NCBI GenBank assembly: GCA_944358825.1 | Contig: CALVSA010000005.1 | Location: forward strand, 1-52,823 | Length of the DNA: 52,823 nt | Direction of reading: 5' to 3' | DNA from: an uncultured Bacilli bacterium | GTDB lineage: Bacteria > Bacillota_I > Bacilli_A > RF39 > UBA660 | Part shown: positions 35,440-45,674 of the stretch, piece after piece | Position numbering within the stretch: the first letter of the stretch is position 1 | How the letters are laid out: every line of letters starts with the position of its first letter | Made by a program: the position numbers and the translations under genes | Notes under the pieces: generated by a model | Told to the model about the DNA's origin: nothing | The model's database searches: none | Seen by the model: only the letters and a program-made list of their open reading frames with translations

Positions 35440-35722
35440 TTACCTTTGATAATGTAATTTTAATCCCTCAAATAAGATGTTTATACTAGCATTTATATCT
35501 CTATCCAATGTTCTTCCACAATTCGTGCATTTATATTCTCTTATACTTAAATCTTTTAATTTAGGCTCTTTTTGTTCACAATAGGAACAAATCTGACTAC
35601 TCGGGTAATATGTATCTACTTTATAGTAGTACTTACCTTACACATCCAAGGGTCTTATGAATTAAGATTGTTTGTTTTTCACTAGGATATAATCTAAATT
35701 TATAAGTTTTATAATTCTTCAT
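35440..35722 (-). pseudogene. tnpB remnant, internally deleted
   Basis: The first 26 codons (MKNYKTYKFRLYPSEKQTIL..., to GCVR then stop) match the N-terminus of the copy at 44295-45032. After the deletion the last 60 or so codons follow: YPSSQICSYCEQ...EYKCTNCGRTLDRDINASINIL, that is the zinc ribbon and the last RuvC Asp. The catalytic core between them is gone. Confidence 0.88.
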
Positions 35723-35964
35723 AACGTATCACCTCGCTTGTAATTAAACTATAGCATACAAAACATATGTTTGTCAATACTTTTTTTAAAATTAAAAAGA
35801 TTATTTTGTTACAGTTCTCTATTCAGTTTTGTTAGAATTAAATCTGATGGGACTTTTTTGTTTGTTATTGAACGGAGAACTTTCCTATTTAATAAAAAAG
35901 AAATAGATAAATACCTATTCCCTTGACAATATATTATAACGTAGTTCAAATAACATATTTATTA

Positions 35965-37209
35965 TCATTTATTGTTATTTATAAAACTAAAAATTCTTTC
36001 CTTATTATTTTCTTGATATGCAGAATACATATTAACATTTAATAAACATTTCATTATCATTAATTCTTTAACATTAACTTTTAATAATTTTTTTAATCTA
36101 TTTACACTTATTTTCTTTTTAGAAATACAAGTAAAATAGTCAATTTCATCATAACAAAATAACGTTAAATTATCTTGATATTTTTCTTTAAGTTTATTTG
36201 CTATCAATAACCCTTCCGGATCAAAATCTCCATTATAATATAACTTATTATTGGTCTCTAACAATTTATCTATCAATAGATAAATACTAGCATTAGGAAA
36301 TCCACCTGATATAATTACAGCTACATCAATATTTTTCGATATTATTTCTGTTAATATCGATGGATTTTCAAAAATATATACTTTATTATTTTTAGTATAG
36401 AAAGAGTTTGTATTAATAATATTTTGAATATTTAATATTAATGATTCTTTATTTTGAGAAAACATATTTATATTTTTTTTATCCGATAATAAATTGTAAG
36501 TTAATACATAGTTCGACAAATTATCTATCTCAATATTACAACTTGATAATATTTTGATTTTTTCTTCCCTAGTATTTGGATAATCTAAATTTCTTATATA
36601 GCATATTGCATACAAAAACAAATTGCTATGACCAGTATCTAAATCTAGATAATGTGGATCTGCAGTATATGTTGATGCGTAGATTGATAATAATACTTTA
36701 TCTTTTGGCAAATTATTTACAAATGTTATTATATTAATAAGTTCTTTTTTTAAAGAAGATTTGTCTTTATTATACCTTTGATGAAGTAATTGATAAGGAT
36801 CTTTTTTGCTAGAAACAACTTCTTTTAACCATTTCTTTCCTATTCCAGTATTATTAATAATAATATTTTGATAAAAAGATAATTCTTCAAATTCATTTAT
36901 TTCTTTCATTTGCTTATTTGTAATTAATTCTACATTTAAATACTCTTTTACTAATGTATTGATATCAAAGTCAACATATTTAGAATTATTCATTATTGAA
37001 ACAAATTTTTTTATAGAAATAGATATCGTTTCACCTTCAATATAACTTATACCAAAAAATCGTGATAGATCTTTAGCTTCCGTTAAGGTTATGCTTTCTA
37101 ATTTGATGGTTCCAGAAAATTTAGCCATAGTTTTATATTTTATATAAAGTTTTCTTATAAAACGCTCAAATCCTGGTTTTTTTTTAAAATAAATAGTATA
37201 ATTATGCAT
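35965..37209 (-). CDS. jetD: Wadjet nuclease subunit JetD (type II)
   Basis: About 414 aa. I start at the ATG at 37209 (MHNYTIYFKKKPGFERFIRKLY), eight bases inside the end of jetC, as homologues begin with this Y..KPGF motif. The N-terminal part (about 1-215) fits DUF3323. The C-terminal DUF2399 / Toprim-like domain has VYIFENPSIL (catalytic Glu, about 298), ISGGFPNAS and YYNGDFDPEGL (D-x-D, about 328-335). In Wadjet systems JetD cuts closed circular DNA once the SMC-like motor has extruded it. Last gene of jetABCD. Confidence 0.85.
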   Translation of the reverse strand: MHNYTIYFKKKPGFERFIRKLYIKYKTMAKFSGTIKLESITLTEAKDLSRFFGISYIEGETISISIKKFVSIMNNSKYVDFDINTLVKEYLNVELITNKQMKEINEFEELSFYQNIIINNTGIGKKWLKEVVSSKKDPYQLLHQRYNKDKSSLKKELINIITFVNNLPKDKVLLSIYASTYTADPHYLDLDTGHSNLFLYAICYIRNLDYPNTREEKIKILSSCNIEIDNLSNYVLTYNLLSDKKNINMFSQNKESLILNIQNIINTNSFYTKNNKVYIFENPSILTEIISKNIDVAVIISGGFPNASIYLLIDKLLETNNKLYYNGDFDPEGLLIANKLKEKYQDNLTLFCYDEIDYFTCISKKKISVNRLKKLLKVNVKELMIMKCLLNVNMYSAYQENNKERIFSFINNNK

Positions 37210-40200
37210 TTTCAAATTGTTTATTAAATTCCTTTCTATCATTAATAATTTCTTTATACTTACCATTCCAACGATATCTTTCAACTGTTACTATTTGTGA
37301 GTTTTGCGGTCTTATTAATTCACAAATCGATAAATCATCTATAGTATCATAATCTCCCCACAAAACTTGAGAGTTAATAATAAAATCTATATCTAAATAT
37401 TTTAATATACCAAACATTTCTCTTATATTTGTATCATCAACACCTGCAAATGCCTCATCTAAAGCAATTATTCTTAAAGCACTAGAGGATGCTAGTAAAA
37501 GTTTTGCGTATACACTTGCAAATAATGGTATATACATACTTTTGGCTCTTTCGCCACCACTAAACTTTGAGAAAGTTTTATCTGTTAATTCTTTTTCATT
37601 CATTCCTTTTCTTTGATACAATAATTGAAATGTAAACCAAGAGCGATAATCAAGTATCTCTTCTACTATTTTATAAAAAGAAATGTATGAATCTTTATAT
37701 AATTCTTCTGCTTTCTTAATTTTACTCCTAAAGTGATTAGTTAATCTTTCATAATCCGTTTCTTTTAATAGTTTAGGATCCATCTTTAATATTTTAACTA
37801 ATTCTCTAGTATCCATTTCGTCCTCACCTTCAGCAGAAATGCTTCTCCACACTAGTTTAAAACTTAAAGCACTATTTTCTTGCATTTTAGACATTATATT
37901 ATTTATTTTTGCAACCCATTCATTCGAAGAGTTAATTCTATTTCTTATTTTTTCACCTACGGTGTTTAAGAGAATATCTTCAAATAAATGTCTATCTTGT
38001 TGACTAATTAACTCTTTATTCTCAAGAATATCGTTTTCTATTCTTTTAAATAATTCAATTATATTTAATTTTATACCTTGATACATTGCCGTTACGTCCG
38101 CTCTTGTATTACTTTCATATATTTTCTTTAGGTTCTCTGAAGTATTATTATAGTCATTAAACAAAACAATATTTTTTAAAGAATAATCATTTAATTCTAA
38201 ACGATAATGATTATAAGATGAATAAAAGTTATTCAAAGCATCATTTAAAGATATCTCTTTCCTTTCCTTACCATCTTTAATAATCATTTTAACCGTATCA
38301 TCTATATTAATTATTTCATCGCTATATACATAATTTAATTTATATTCTCTTAAGAATATTTCTCTATATACATTTAACTCACTTTCTGAAATAGTAATAT
38401 TAGAATCTAATTCCAAAAGATTATTAGTTTTATATTTTATATCAGTTTCTAATTTAGATATGTCTTTAATTAAAATATCTTTCTCTTTAGATAAATTAAT
38501 CAAATTTTTTTCAACATTTAATAGTCTTTCTTTCTGATCTTTATATTCTTTTGTTGACAATATTTCATTTATTGTATCTTTATTTTTTATATTTAATCTC
38601 AAAGATGTTTCCTTTTCTTGTTTATCAGCTTCTAAATATTCTATATTAGCATTAATATCTTCATATCTTTCTTTATAACTATTGTTTATTTCTAATTTAT
38701 TTAAATAGCTATTATGAGTCATCTTTAAGCTTTGTAAAACTTCACTAATACTTATAATAATTCTATATACTTGCTTATATGCTGATATATTAAGAGGAAC
38801 GTAAATACCTTGTTTACTAGCATTTATCTTTTCTCGTACTTCTTTTACTTTATTATTAATTTTTTCTATAATTTGTTCTAATCCTTTTTGCTTTTTATCA
38901 TTCCAATTTAAAGTAATATTTAATTCTTTAATTTTATCTAATAAATTATTAATAATATTGTTTGATGGAAAATTATCTATTTCCAATTCAATCGTAGTTT
39001 TTTTATCATTATTACTGGTAATTAAATTATTTATATTATTTATTTTTTTAGAAATTACTTCTATTTTTTCTGTTATTTCATTCATTTTTCTTTCCTTTAG
39101 TTCTTTTCGTTTTAAATAACCAATAAATGTTTGCTTATAATTACTATCAGCAATAGAATTTAAGACATCTATTTTAGAAATTCCATTTTCTTGAATACAT
39201 AAAGTATCGTTTGTATCAATACTGATTGATTCTAATATTTCTTTTATATATTCTTCTGTAATATTAATATCCTTATCTATTTTTATATTGAAATATTTAG
39301 CTATATTATTTTTCTTTTTATTTGTTTTAGTTAAATATAACAATTCTGTATTTAATGTAGGTATTTTTCTTATATCAGATTCTTTTATTATTTTAGCATT
39401 TAATATGTTTAAATCTAGTAATGAGGATTCAATATTATTCTTAACATTTTCAGGAACACTATCTTTAAACTCAATACACTTATATAAAGGAATATATTCT
39501 ATATTATTTTCTATTAATATTTTATCAGATTCTTCATTCAAAGATGGAAGTTCAATATCTTTAGATTCTTTTAATTTATTATATTCGATATCTAAATTAG
39601 CTAATTCATTTTGAAGATTATTCTTCTTATTTTCTAAATTTAAGTTATCTTCAATTATTTTATTAATAAGATTTCTAGCATTATTGATATAAAGATTTTT
39701 AGCCTTTTCGTAGCTATCATTTGAATAATTATTCATTAGCTCAAATATTTGTTTTTTTATCGGTTCTTCTAATTTTAAATATATATTATTATTAACTTTA
39801 TTAATAAAATCTTCTTGCCACCCCATAATACATTCTTTTAAATTACGTTCTTGATTAGCTATATCCTTTTCTAATATTTTATATTCACTCAATAATTTTT
39901 CAAATTCTATTCTTGTATTTTCACTTTCCATTAATACTTGTTCCTCTTCTTCTAATAATAATTTTATTGAATTAATTCTTTCTTGATATTTTTTTAAAGA
40001 CATTATTATTGAATCAAATGAAACATTAGTGTTAATATTTTCAAGCAATTCATCGACAAAAAAGATTATCTCATCAAAATAACTTTCTTCTGACAAGCTT
40101 TTTAAGTCCGATGTTATTTCTTCAATAGACCTTCTCAATTTATAAATTTCATTATCAATATTAGATATTTTTGTATTTATATCTAATCTTTCTTGATTAT

Positions 40201-41284
40201 TACTATCAATAGTTTGAGTTATTTCAGATATTTTTTGTTCAAGTACCGTAATAGTTTCATTAATCACGGATAATGATTCTATTTTTTGTTTTAAATCTTG
40301 ATTATCTAATTGTCGCTTTATCTCTTGATTATTCTTTATTTCTTCTTCTACTTTATAATATCTACTGTTTTTATCAGATAAATTTCCTTTTAAGGCCTCA
40401 ATTGCTTGTTTTAGTGAGGTACTTTCTGTTTTTAACTCATTATAAAGAGTATTTTGTTTTTGATAACTTCTAGCTTTGGTTAGAAGAATAATTTCATTAT
40501 AGTTTTTATATACTCTTAAAAAGTCTTTTAATGATTTGGCGTTTTTTTCTAATATTTCCACTTGTTCTTTAGTTTTATTCATTTGTTCTATAGCTTCAGA
40601 TAAAGGTCTTAAATCTTCTTCAGTTAGAGGTTGTAATACAGTATTTAAGACATTTATTAAATTAGTTGGTTTATAATCTTTTGATAATTTATTACTCCTT
40701 AATTGCAATAATAACTTAATAAATTCATCATATAAATCAATATTAGGAAATCCAAAAAGAAGCCTATTTACCATTTGTTTATACTCTTTCATTGTATCAG
40801 TAAATTCATTGATTGTCCCTAGACGTGTTCTTAATTCATTTTTTGTAAGAGGAATTTTATTCGTAGGATCTTTATATAAGTAAAAGTCTTTATTTACTCT
40901 TTTACCATCTTTTAGTGAAAATCCCCAAGATTCTACTGGCCTACCTTTTCGTCCCCTGAAGCCTAAACCAATAGTTATATATTTATTTTCTTCTTCATTA
41001 AATGTTTCCATATAAAGATAAGCAATTGCTTCTTCTTTCTGAACACTTTCAGAATCTCCTATTATATAGTCTTCAATTTTTCTTTCTTTAGATCCAAATG
41101 GATCTAATCTATCAGGACTTTTATTACCATCAAGAATTAATGGGATAAATGATTGCATAGTAACAGATTTACCACTGCCATTTGTACCTCTTAAAATCAA
41201 TTTACCACCATAGAAATCATATTCTTCTTCATCATAGAGCCAAAAATTAAGTAACCCTATTTTCGTTATTCTAAATCTCTCCAT
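37202..41284 (-). CDS. jetC: Wadjet SMC-like ATPase JetC
   Basis: About 1360 aa from the ATG at 41284 (MERFRITKIG) with GGAGGTGATAG upstream. N-terminal ABC half: Walker A GTNGSGKS (about 33-40). Two very long coiled-coil arms (about 270-620 and 740-1000) flank a hinge-like globular part (about 620-730). C-terminal half: signature FSGGERAKSM and Walker B IIALDEAFAGVDD followed by INSQVLWG. This is the TIGR02680 / SbcC-like form of the type II system. It extrudes DNA loops with JetA and JetB. Overlaps jetB by 14 and jetD by 8 bases. Confidence 0.9.
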   Translation of the reverse strand: MERFRITKIGLLNFWLYDEEEYDFYGGKLILRGTNGSGKSVTMQSFIPLILDGNKSPDRLDPFGSKERKIEDYIIGDSESVQKEEAIAYLYMETFNEEENKYITIGLGFRGRKGRPVESWGFSLKDGKRVNKDFYLYKDPTNKIPLTKNELRTRLGTINEFTDTMKEYKQMVNRLLFGFPNIDLYDEFIKLLLQLRSNKLSKDYKPTNLINVLNTVLQPLTEEDLRPLSEAIEQMNKTKEQVEILEKNAKSLKDFLRVYKNYNEIILLTKARSYQKQNTLYNELKTESTSLKQAIEALKGNLSDKNSRYYKVEEEIKNNQEIKRQLDNQDLKQKIESLSVINETITVLEQKISEITQTIDSNNQERLDINTKISNIDNEIYKLRRSIEEITSDLKSLSEESYFDEIIFFVDELLENINTNVSFDSIIMSLKKYQERINSIKLLLEEEEQVLMESENTRIEFEKLLSEYKILEKDIANQERNLKECIMGWQEDFINKVNNNIYLKLEEPIKKQIFELMNNYSNDSYEKAKNLYINNARNLINKIIEDNLNLENKKNNLQNELANLDIEYNKLKESKDIELPSLNEESDKILIENNIEYIPLYKCIEFKDSVPENVKNNIESSLLDLNILNAKIIKESDIRKIPTLNTELLYLTKTNKKKNNIAKYFNIKIDKDINITEEYIKEILESISIDTNDTLCIQENGISKIDVLNSIADSNYKQTFIGYLKRKELKERKMNEITEKIEVISKKINNINNLITSNNDKKTTIELEIDNFPSNNIINNLLDKIKELNITLNWNDKKQKGLEQIIEKINNKVKEVREKINASKQGIYVPLNISAYKQVYRIIISISEVLQSLKMTHNSYLNKLEINNSYKERYEDINANIEYLEADKQEKETSLRLNIKNKDTINEILSTKEYKDQKERLLNVEKNLINLSKEKDILIKDISKLETDIKYKTNNLLELDSNITISESELNVYREIFLREYKLNYVYSDEIINIDDTVKMIIKDGKERKEISLNDALNNFYSSYNHYRLELNDYSLKNIVLFNDYNNTSENLKKIYESNTRADVTAMYQGIKLNIIELFKRIENDILENKELISQQDRHLFEDILLNTVGEKIRNRINSSNEWVAKINNIMSKMQENSALSFKLVWRSISAEGEDEMDTRELVKILKMDPKLLKETDYERLTNHFRSKIKKAEELYKDSYISFYKIVEEILDYRSWFTFQLLYQRKGMNEKELTDKTFSKFSGGERAKSMYIPLFASVYAKLLLASSSALRIIALDEAFAGVDDTNIREMFGILKYLDIDFIINSQVLWGDYDTIDDLSICELIRPQNSQIVTVERYRWNGKYKEIINDRKEFNKQFENA

Positions 41285-42452
41285 TGCTATCACCTCCAAA
41301 TAAATTTAACTGTTCATGGTCATCTTTAGGTATATATCCTATTAATTTAGAAATCATTGGATATACTTTATAACCGCCACTACTTTCTCTTATAAAATCA
41401 TAATATTTTAAATAAGATATTACTTCTTTAACAAAACTATCAATTGTCATTTCTTTATATTTTTTGCTTAAATAATTATAATTCTCTTGTTTTATATCTT
41501 TAATTATTCTATTTAAATATTCTTTAGATAAAGATATTGTTTCATCATCATTTAATACTAGTTCATTATTACTTACTTTATTTAATACTTTGTTATTGAC
41601 TAATAAAGTAATATCAGAGATGACTTTGTTATTAGGAAAGTCAAACTTTTCTTTAGTTTCATCAGCAAATAACAAAACAGCCATATTTTTAGTTAATTCT
41701 AGTTCTGATAATGTGTATTTATTAAGTTCATTGTTAATACTACTTCTAAATTTTCTTAAGTAATCTATTTCAAATTCGCTTAAATCTTCTTGATACGCGA
41801 CTAATGAATATAATAGATGTCTATAAACTTTATATCTACGAACATCCCCAATATTTTCATTTTGATTATAAAATTCATCATTTATATAATCATTTAATGT
41901 GGTATATTCTAAAATATTATTTTTAAATTCCCTCACATAGTAGTTAGATAAACCTGTACTTTCATATAAAGCTTCAGCTTGCATATCCTCAGTGAATACA
42001 TTTTTTTCTTCAACAACTTTAATGATATACAATTCTTTTAAATGATTAATTACATTTACTAAACACTTACGATGGTGAAGAATATTCCAATTTGGTACTG
42101 TATTAAGTTCTAAAGTAGTTGCCATATTAGAAATATAATCGATTAAATTTGACAATATAAATTGTTCTAGTTTAGTTTTATCTTCTAGAAATACTAATAC
42201 TAACAATAATAATGTATATTCCAATGTATCAGTAAATGAAGATATTCCCATATAATCTTTAGGTACAGCTGGAATTTTTTCTAATTTGATAAAACGATCA
42301 TTTACAATAAGTCTACTTCCTAATTTAGTTTGAATAAAATCTTTATAATAGTCTAAATTATTTTTTATTTGGAAATAGATATTAGGATTTTGTTCTTTGA
42401 CGCACCAATAATTATTTAATAAATATTCTAATTCTTTTGTATGTATATTCAC
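41271..42452 (-). CDS. jetB: Wadjet subunit JetB
   Basis: A 393-aa, mostly helical protein starting at GTG (42450-42452) that shares one base with the jetA stop, with AGGTGAT upstream. The features YLLNNYWCVKEQNPNIYFQIKN near the N-terminus and YLKYYDFIRESSGGYKVYPMISKLIGYI at the C-terminus, a winged helix, fit DUF2398 / TIGR02678, the kleisin-associated KITE-like subunit. It bridges the SMC-like motor and JetA. Assignment relies on gene order plus this pattern. Confidence 0.78.
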   Translation of the reverse strand: MNIHTKELEYLLNNYWCVKEQNPNIYFQIKNNLDYYKDFIQTKLGSRLIVNDRFIKLEKIPAVPKDYMGISSFTDTLEYTLLLLVLVFLEDKTKLEQFILSNLIDYISNMATTLELNTVPNWNILHHRKCLVNVINHLKELYIIKVVEEKNVFTEDMQAEALYESTGLSNYYVREFKNNILEYTTLNDYINDEFYNQNENIGDVRRYKVYRHLLYSLVAYQEDLSEFEIDYLRKFRSSINNELNKYTLSELELTKNMAVLLFADETKEKFDFPNNKVISDITLLVNNKVLNKVSNNELVLNDDETISLSKEYLNRIIKDIKQENYNYLSKKYKEMTIDSFVKEVISYLKYYDFIRESSGGYKVYPMISKLIGYIPKDDHEQLNLFGGDSNGEI

Positions 42453-43912
42453 TATAAATCACCTGCAAATTCTATTTCGATGCTATCAAGATAAAATACA
42501 CCATCTTCAGAAATTATTCTACACTTGCCATTATTCTTCTTAATATTATAGATTAATCCAAATTCCGTTTCTTTTTTATTAGAAGAAGATAATAATTTTT
42601 GAATGTATCTTCTTTCTACTTTTGATAATTTGATTTCTCCTACCAATGTTATTTTTTTATCTTTTATTAATTTTTTTAATATTTGTTTATTTTGCTCTTG
42701 CTGATTACGATATTCTTCCAATAACCTTTTCTTTTCATTAGATTTATCAATAATTGGTGTAATTAAGTTACGTTCCCTACGCACTTTAGCACGTGAAGAT
42801 AGAGCAATTTCAATAGGAGGAATGTCATATGTATTGATAACAGCATCTGTATTTAAATTAGAATTACCTATAAAATGACAAACATTTTCGATCCCAAAAA
42901 TAATCGAAGCATATTTATTAGCAATATCAATATTGTTAAAGTTATCAAACATTTTACACAAATGCTTGTACTCTTCTTTTCTATTAGTCATATTCCCACG
43001 AAGTTCTACAAGCGAATTAGCGTACTTAGTTATTTTTACAATTATATTATCTGTTGTTTGCATCAATTTTTCGCCCTCACTCAAACCATAAGGTGTAGAC
43101 ACAAACCACTTAAAAATATTTTTAATTTTACCATTATTTATGTCTTTAAAAAGAATAAAATCAAAGTTTTTATTAAATATCGGTGTCTTTTTATAATAAT
43201 TATTTAATTTAGTTAAAAATTCTTCAATTAATTCTTCATTAATTTTAGATATGCTATCTTTTATATAATAAACGTTTCTTTGATAACCTCTAATAAATTC
43301 TCTTAAATATTTTATTATTTCACTTTTAAATTCTAAAAATAATGTACTTTGTAATAATTCTTCTGATTTAGGTTCATTAAACTTCTTTAGAAAGTCTTGA
43401 TAATTTTGATTCAATTTTGTAAAATCATCATTTAATTTTGTCCATAAATCATTTACATCTTCCTCATTTAACTGATCGATATTTTCTAAACTTGTTAATG
43501 ATATTCTAATTCGATCAAATAATTTTGGTTCTAGAGAAGATGCTTTTATTTCCATCTCTTCAAGAGAAATCGTTAATCTTTCTATTTCAGTTGCATATTC
43601 TGTTAGTTGATAGCGGTATTTCTTATTTTTGAATTCCTCAATTGATGTAGCATTTTTAGTATCTTGCATTTTAGATAAACTAAGCCACTCTGTTAATGTT
43701 TCTAAATCCCTTTCACATTCTTCAATAGTATAATTTTTAAATATATCATTGCTTTTTAGCTCATCATAAACATCTTCTTTATATAGCCAATACTCTAATC
43801 GTTCATAATGATAATAAAAGCAACGCATTATTGGCCGATATCGATAAGAATTTTCGGTAGTTAAATATTTAGTCTCGGATATTTGCTTAATTAACTTTTC
43901 ATATACTTCCAT
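42452..43912 (-). CDS. jetA: Wadjet subunit JetA
   Basis: A 486-aa helical protein fitting DUF2397 / TIGR02677: YRYRPIMRCFYYHYERLEYWLYKEDVYDEL (about 22-52), TIEECERDLETLTEWLSL, RYQLTEYATEIERL (about 98-111), then coiled helices and a C-terminal winged helix. It corresponds to the kleisin of the complex. Good GAGGT site; promoter at 43947-43975. First gene of jetA-B-C-D, all overlapping. The domain set marks this as the DUF2397-2399 (type II) class. Confidence 0.82.
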   Translation of the reverse strand: MEVYEKLIKQISETKYLTTENSYRYRPIMRCFYYHYERLEYWLYKEDVYDELKSNDIFKNYTIEECERDLETLTEWLSLSKMQDTKNATSIEEFKNKKYRYQLTEYATEIERLTISLEEMEIKASSLEPKLFDRIRISLTSLENIDQLNEEDVNDLWTKLNDDFTKLNQNYQDFLKKFNEPKSEELLQSTLFLEFKSEIIKYLREFIRGYQRNVYYIKDSISKINEELIEEFLTKLNNYYKKTPIFNKNFDFILFKDINNGKIKNIFKWFVSTPYGLSEGEKLMQTTDNIIVKITKYANSLVELRGNMTNRKEEYKHLCKMFDNFNNIDIANKYASIIFGIENVCHFIGNSNLNTDAVINTYDIPPIEIALSSRAKVRRERNLITPIIDKSNEKKRLLEEYRNQQEQNKQILKKLIKDKKITLVGEIKLSKVERRYIQKLLSSSNKKETEFGLIYNIKKNNGKCRIISEDGVFYLDSIEIEFAGDL

Positions 43913-43946
43913 TTTTTACCTCTTTCTCAAGTCAAATCATGCAACT

Positions 43947-43975
43947 ATAATACCATATTTTTATTAATTTTTAAA
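43947..43975 (-). promoter_or_regulatory. Promoter of the Wadjet operon
   Basis: TTTAAA (43970-43975) and TATTAT (43947-43952), spacer 17, on the minus strand 34 bases before jetA. Confidence 0.5.
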
Positions 43976-44012
43976 GTTATTATTTTAATACGATTTTGAA
44001 CTTCTTGATATA

Positions 44013-44242
44013 TTAATTATTTAATAATTGTTTTAACCCGTTAGAACAATAAATATTTATATATTCTAATCTTTCCTCTTCATTTATAATATTTAGTTTA
44101 TTAATTAAAATATCAATTCCTTTATAACAATAATTAGCAGTTATTTCGTAAGTATATTTACATTTTATCCATAAATTTCTCTATACTTTTCCATAACTTT
44201 TTTATTGTATATCTTTTTCAGTTTGCTTTTTATTCTATTCAT
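44013..44242 (-). pseudogene. Small frameshifted ORF upstream of jetA
   Basis: ATG at 44242 opens MNRIKSKLKKIYNKKVMEKY... and stops after 25 codons; the adjacent frame continues at once with ...WIKCKYTYEITANYCYKGIDI...INEEERLEYINIY and ends at 44013. Together they would make about 75 residues, broken by a single-base shift near 44165. No family recognised. Confidence 0.4.
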
Positions 44243-44294
44243 TGAAATCACTCACTTATCACTTGTTTTGATATATATATTATACACAAAATAC

Positions 44295-45032
44295 TTAATA
44301 TATCATTAGTTTTGTTTTATTATAGTTCTCACTTCCTTTTTCTCTTCTGGATAATTCTCTTTGCAGTCTTTTTAATCTTTTTTCATATTTAGTTATAACT
44401 TTTTGGTTATCATACTTTTCATAATCACTAGTTATTATTAAATCCTTTATTCCAAGATCAATACCAATAGCTTTACCAGGATTTACTTTGTCTTTAAATA
44501 AAGTATCTTCTTCAACTACGACACTTACATAGTATTTACCTGTTACTTCTCTTATTATGGTTGCATTAATAATTTTTCCAGTTATTTCCTTTTGATTACG
44601 ATATCCTCTTATATCAACTAATCCTAATTTAGGTAATTTTATTTTTTTATTAAGTAAATCTATTTTAATGTTACTGTATGTATTATTCTTATAACTACTT
44701 ACAATACAGTTAGTTCTATAACTTTGGTAAGTTCTTTTGTTTTTAAAAACGGGATAGTTCGCTCTTTTAGCAAAAAAATTATTATAAGCATCTTCTAAAT
44801 TAAAGATAGCACATCTTAAAGCACAACTATCTACTTCTTTTAAGAATGGTTTTTCTTTTTGTAAGTATTTTAAATTATTACAATTAGTAAATGCTTTTGT
44901 TATTCCTTCTTCTTGCTGTTTTGCGAGGTAATAATTATATACTAATCTTACACATCCAAAGGTCTTATGAATTAAGATTGTTTGTTTTTCACTAGGATAT
45001 AATCTAAATTTATAAGTTTTATAACTCTTCAT
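44295..45032 (-). pseudogene. tnpB copy B, 3' truncated
   Basis: 245 aa of TnpB: the N-terminal MKSYKTYKFRLYPSEKQTILIHKTFGCVRLVYNYYL, the wedge and first RuvC part GKAIGIDLGIKDLIITS (catalytic Asp about 192), then RLQRELSRREKGSENYNKTK before an abrupt stop. The zinc ribbon, the last two RuvC carboxylates and the whole right end / guide RNA are missing. It cannot be active alone. Upstream left end at 45033-45194 is nearly identical to that of relic A. Confidence 0.9.
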
Positions 45033-45194
45033 AAAATACCACCTCGCTTGTAATTAAACTATAACATGTAAAACATATGTTTATCAGCATTTTTTTTAAA
45101 ATCAAAAAGATTATTTTGTTACAGTTCTCTATTTAGTTTTGTTAGAATTAAATCTGATGCGACTTTTTTTTGTTCTTGAACGGAGAACTTTCCT
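45033..45194 (-). repeat. TnpB element left end, copy B
   Basis: About 160 bp that match 35723-35885 with a few changes, running from the tnpB start to GGAGAACTTTCCTAT. Both contain an inverted AGTTCTC/GAGAACT pair near the outer end, likely the left-end hairpin. Confidence 0.75.
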
Positions 45195-45225
45195 ATCCAA
45201 TAATAAAAATACTTTGGTTAAAAAG

Positions 45226-45263
45226 TATCTTATTGTAGTTACTATATCTTATTGTAGTTACTA
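45226..45263. repeat. 19-bp perfect tandem repeat, two copies
   Basis: The unit TATCTTATTGTAGTTACTA occurs at 45226-45244 and again at 45245-45263, just outside the TnpB left end. It may mark an insertion or slippage event. Confidence 0.8.
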
Positions 45264-45311
45264 TTAAATTATATAGATTATCATTTACTACAACTAGTTG
45301 TATTTATATTG

Positions 45312-45395
45312 GATTTAATCTCACTCGTATGTCCTAGATCTATGTCAACTCCAGTTAATGATCTTAACTTACTATCAATTGTATCATCTCTACAT
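45312..45395 (-). pseudogene. Degenerate copy of the amidase 5' end
   Basis: The minus strand has GAGATGATACAATTGATAG... and a frame LRSLTGVDIDLGHTSEI that aligns with the amidase start at 35218 (IRALTGVVIDPGHGGSDP). The start is frameshifted by one lost base, the zinc-site Pro is Leu and the Gly-rich loop is lost. About 85 bases are recognisable. Confidence 0.7.
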
Positions 45396-45674
45396 TTAAA
45401 TATTTAAAAATGACTAACACACCAAAAACATCAAAATAATTATAAATAATCTATATATAATTTAATATCTCCTTTTAACACATCAGTTAGCTATAATCAA
45501 CATTTAGCATTTCAACTAATAATTAAAACAACTTTAACACTTAAAATATTAATTTATCAAAGCAATAAAACCATCAATTAACACAATTAGTCATTTTTTT
45601 TACTATATTTAACCAATATAATTACATATTTTAAAATTTTATGTTATACTAATCATCAAGAAAGGGATGAACTC
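45396..45674. other. AT-rich intergenic stretch
   Basis: No gene seen. The end holds TATACT (about 45646-45651) and AAAGGGATG before the next gene. Upstream of that I see only AT-rich DNA. Confidence 0.4.

Larger units (their letters stand above)
35285..35885 (-). mobile_element. TnpB element relic A with intact right end, deleted tnpB and left end
   Basis: From right end to left end: the 93-bp right-end repeat (35285-35377) and its extension to about 35425, a tnpB gene with its middle deleted, and a left end (35723-35885) repeated at 45033-45194. No tnpA is present. It lies between the amidase start and jetD. Confidence 0.8.

Noticed and set aside
35965-43912. MukBEF / MksBEF condensin or type I Wadjet
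   Set aside because: The fourth gene has a DUF2399 / Toprim-like end with VYIFENP and NGDFDPEG, and JetA/JetB fit DUF2397/2398, which is the type II Wadjet set.
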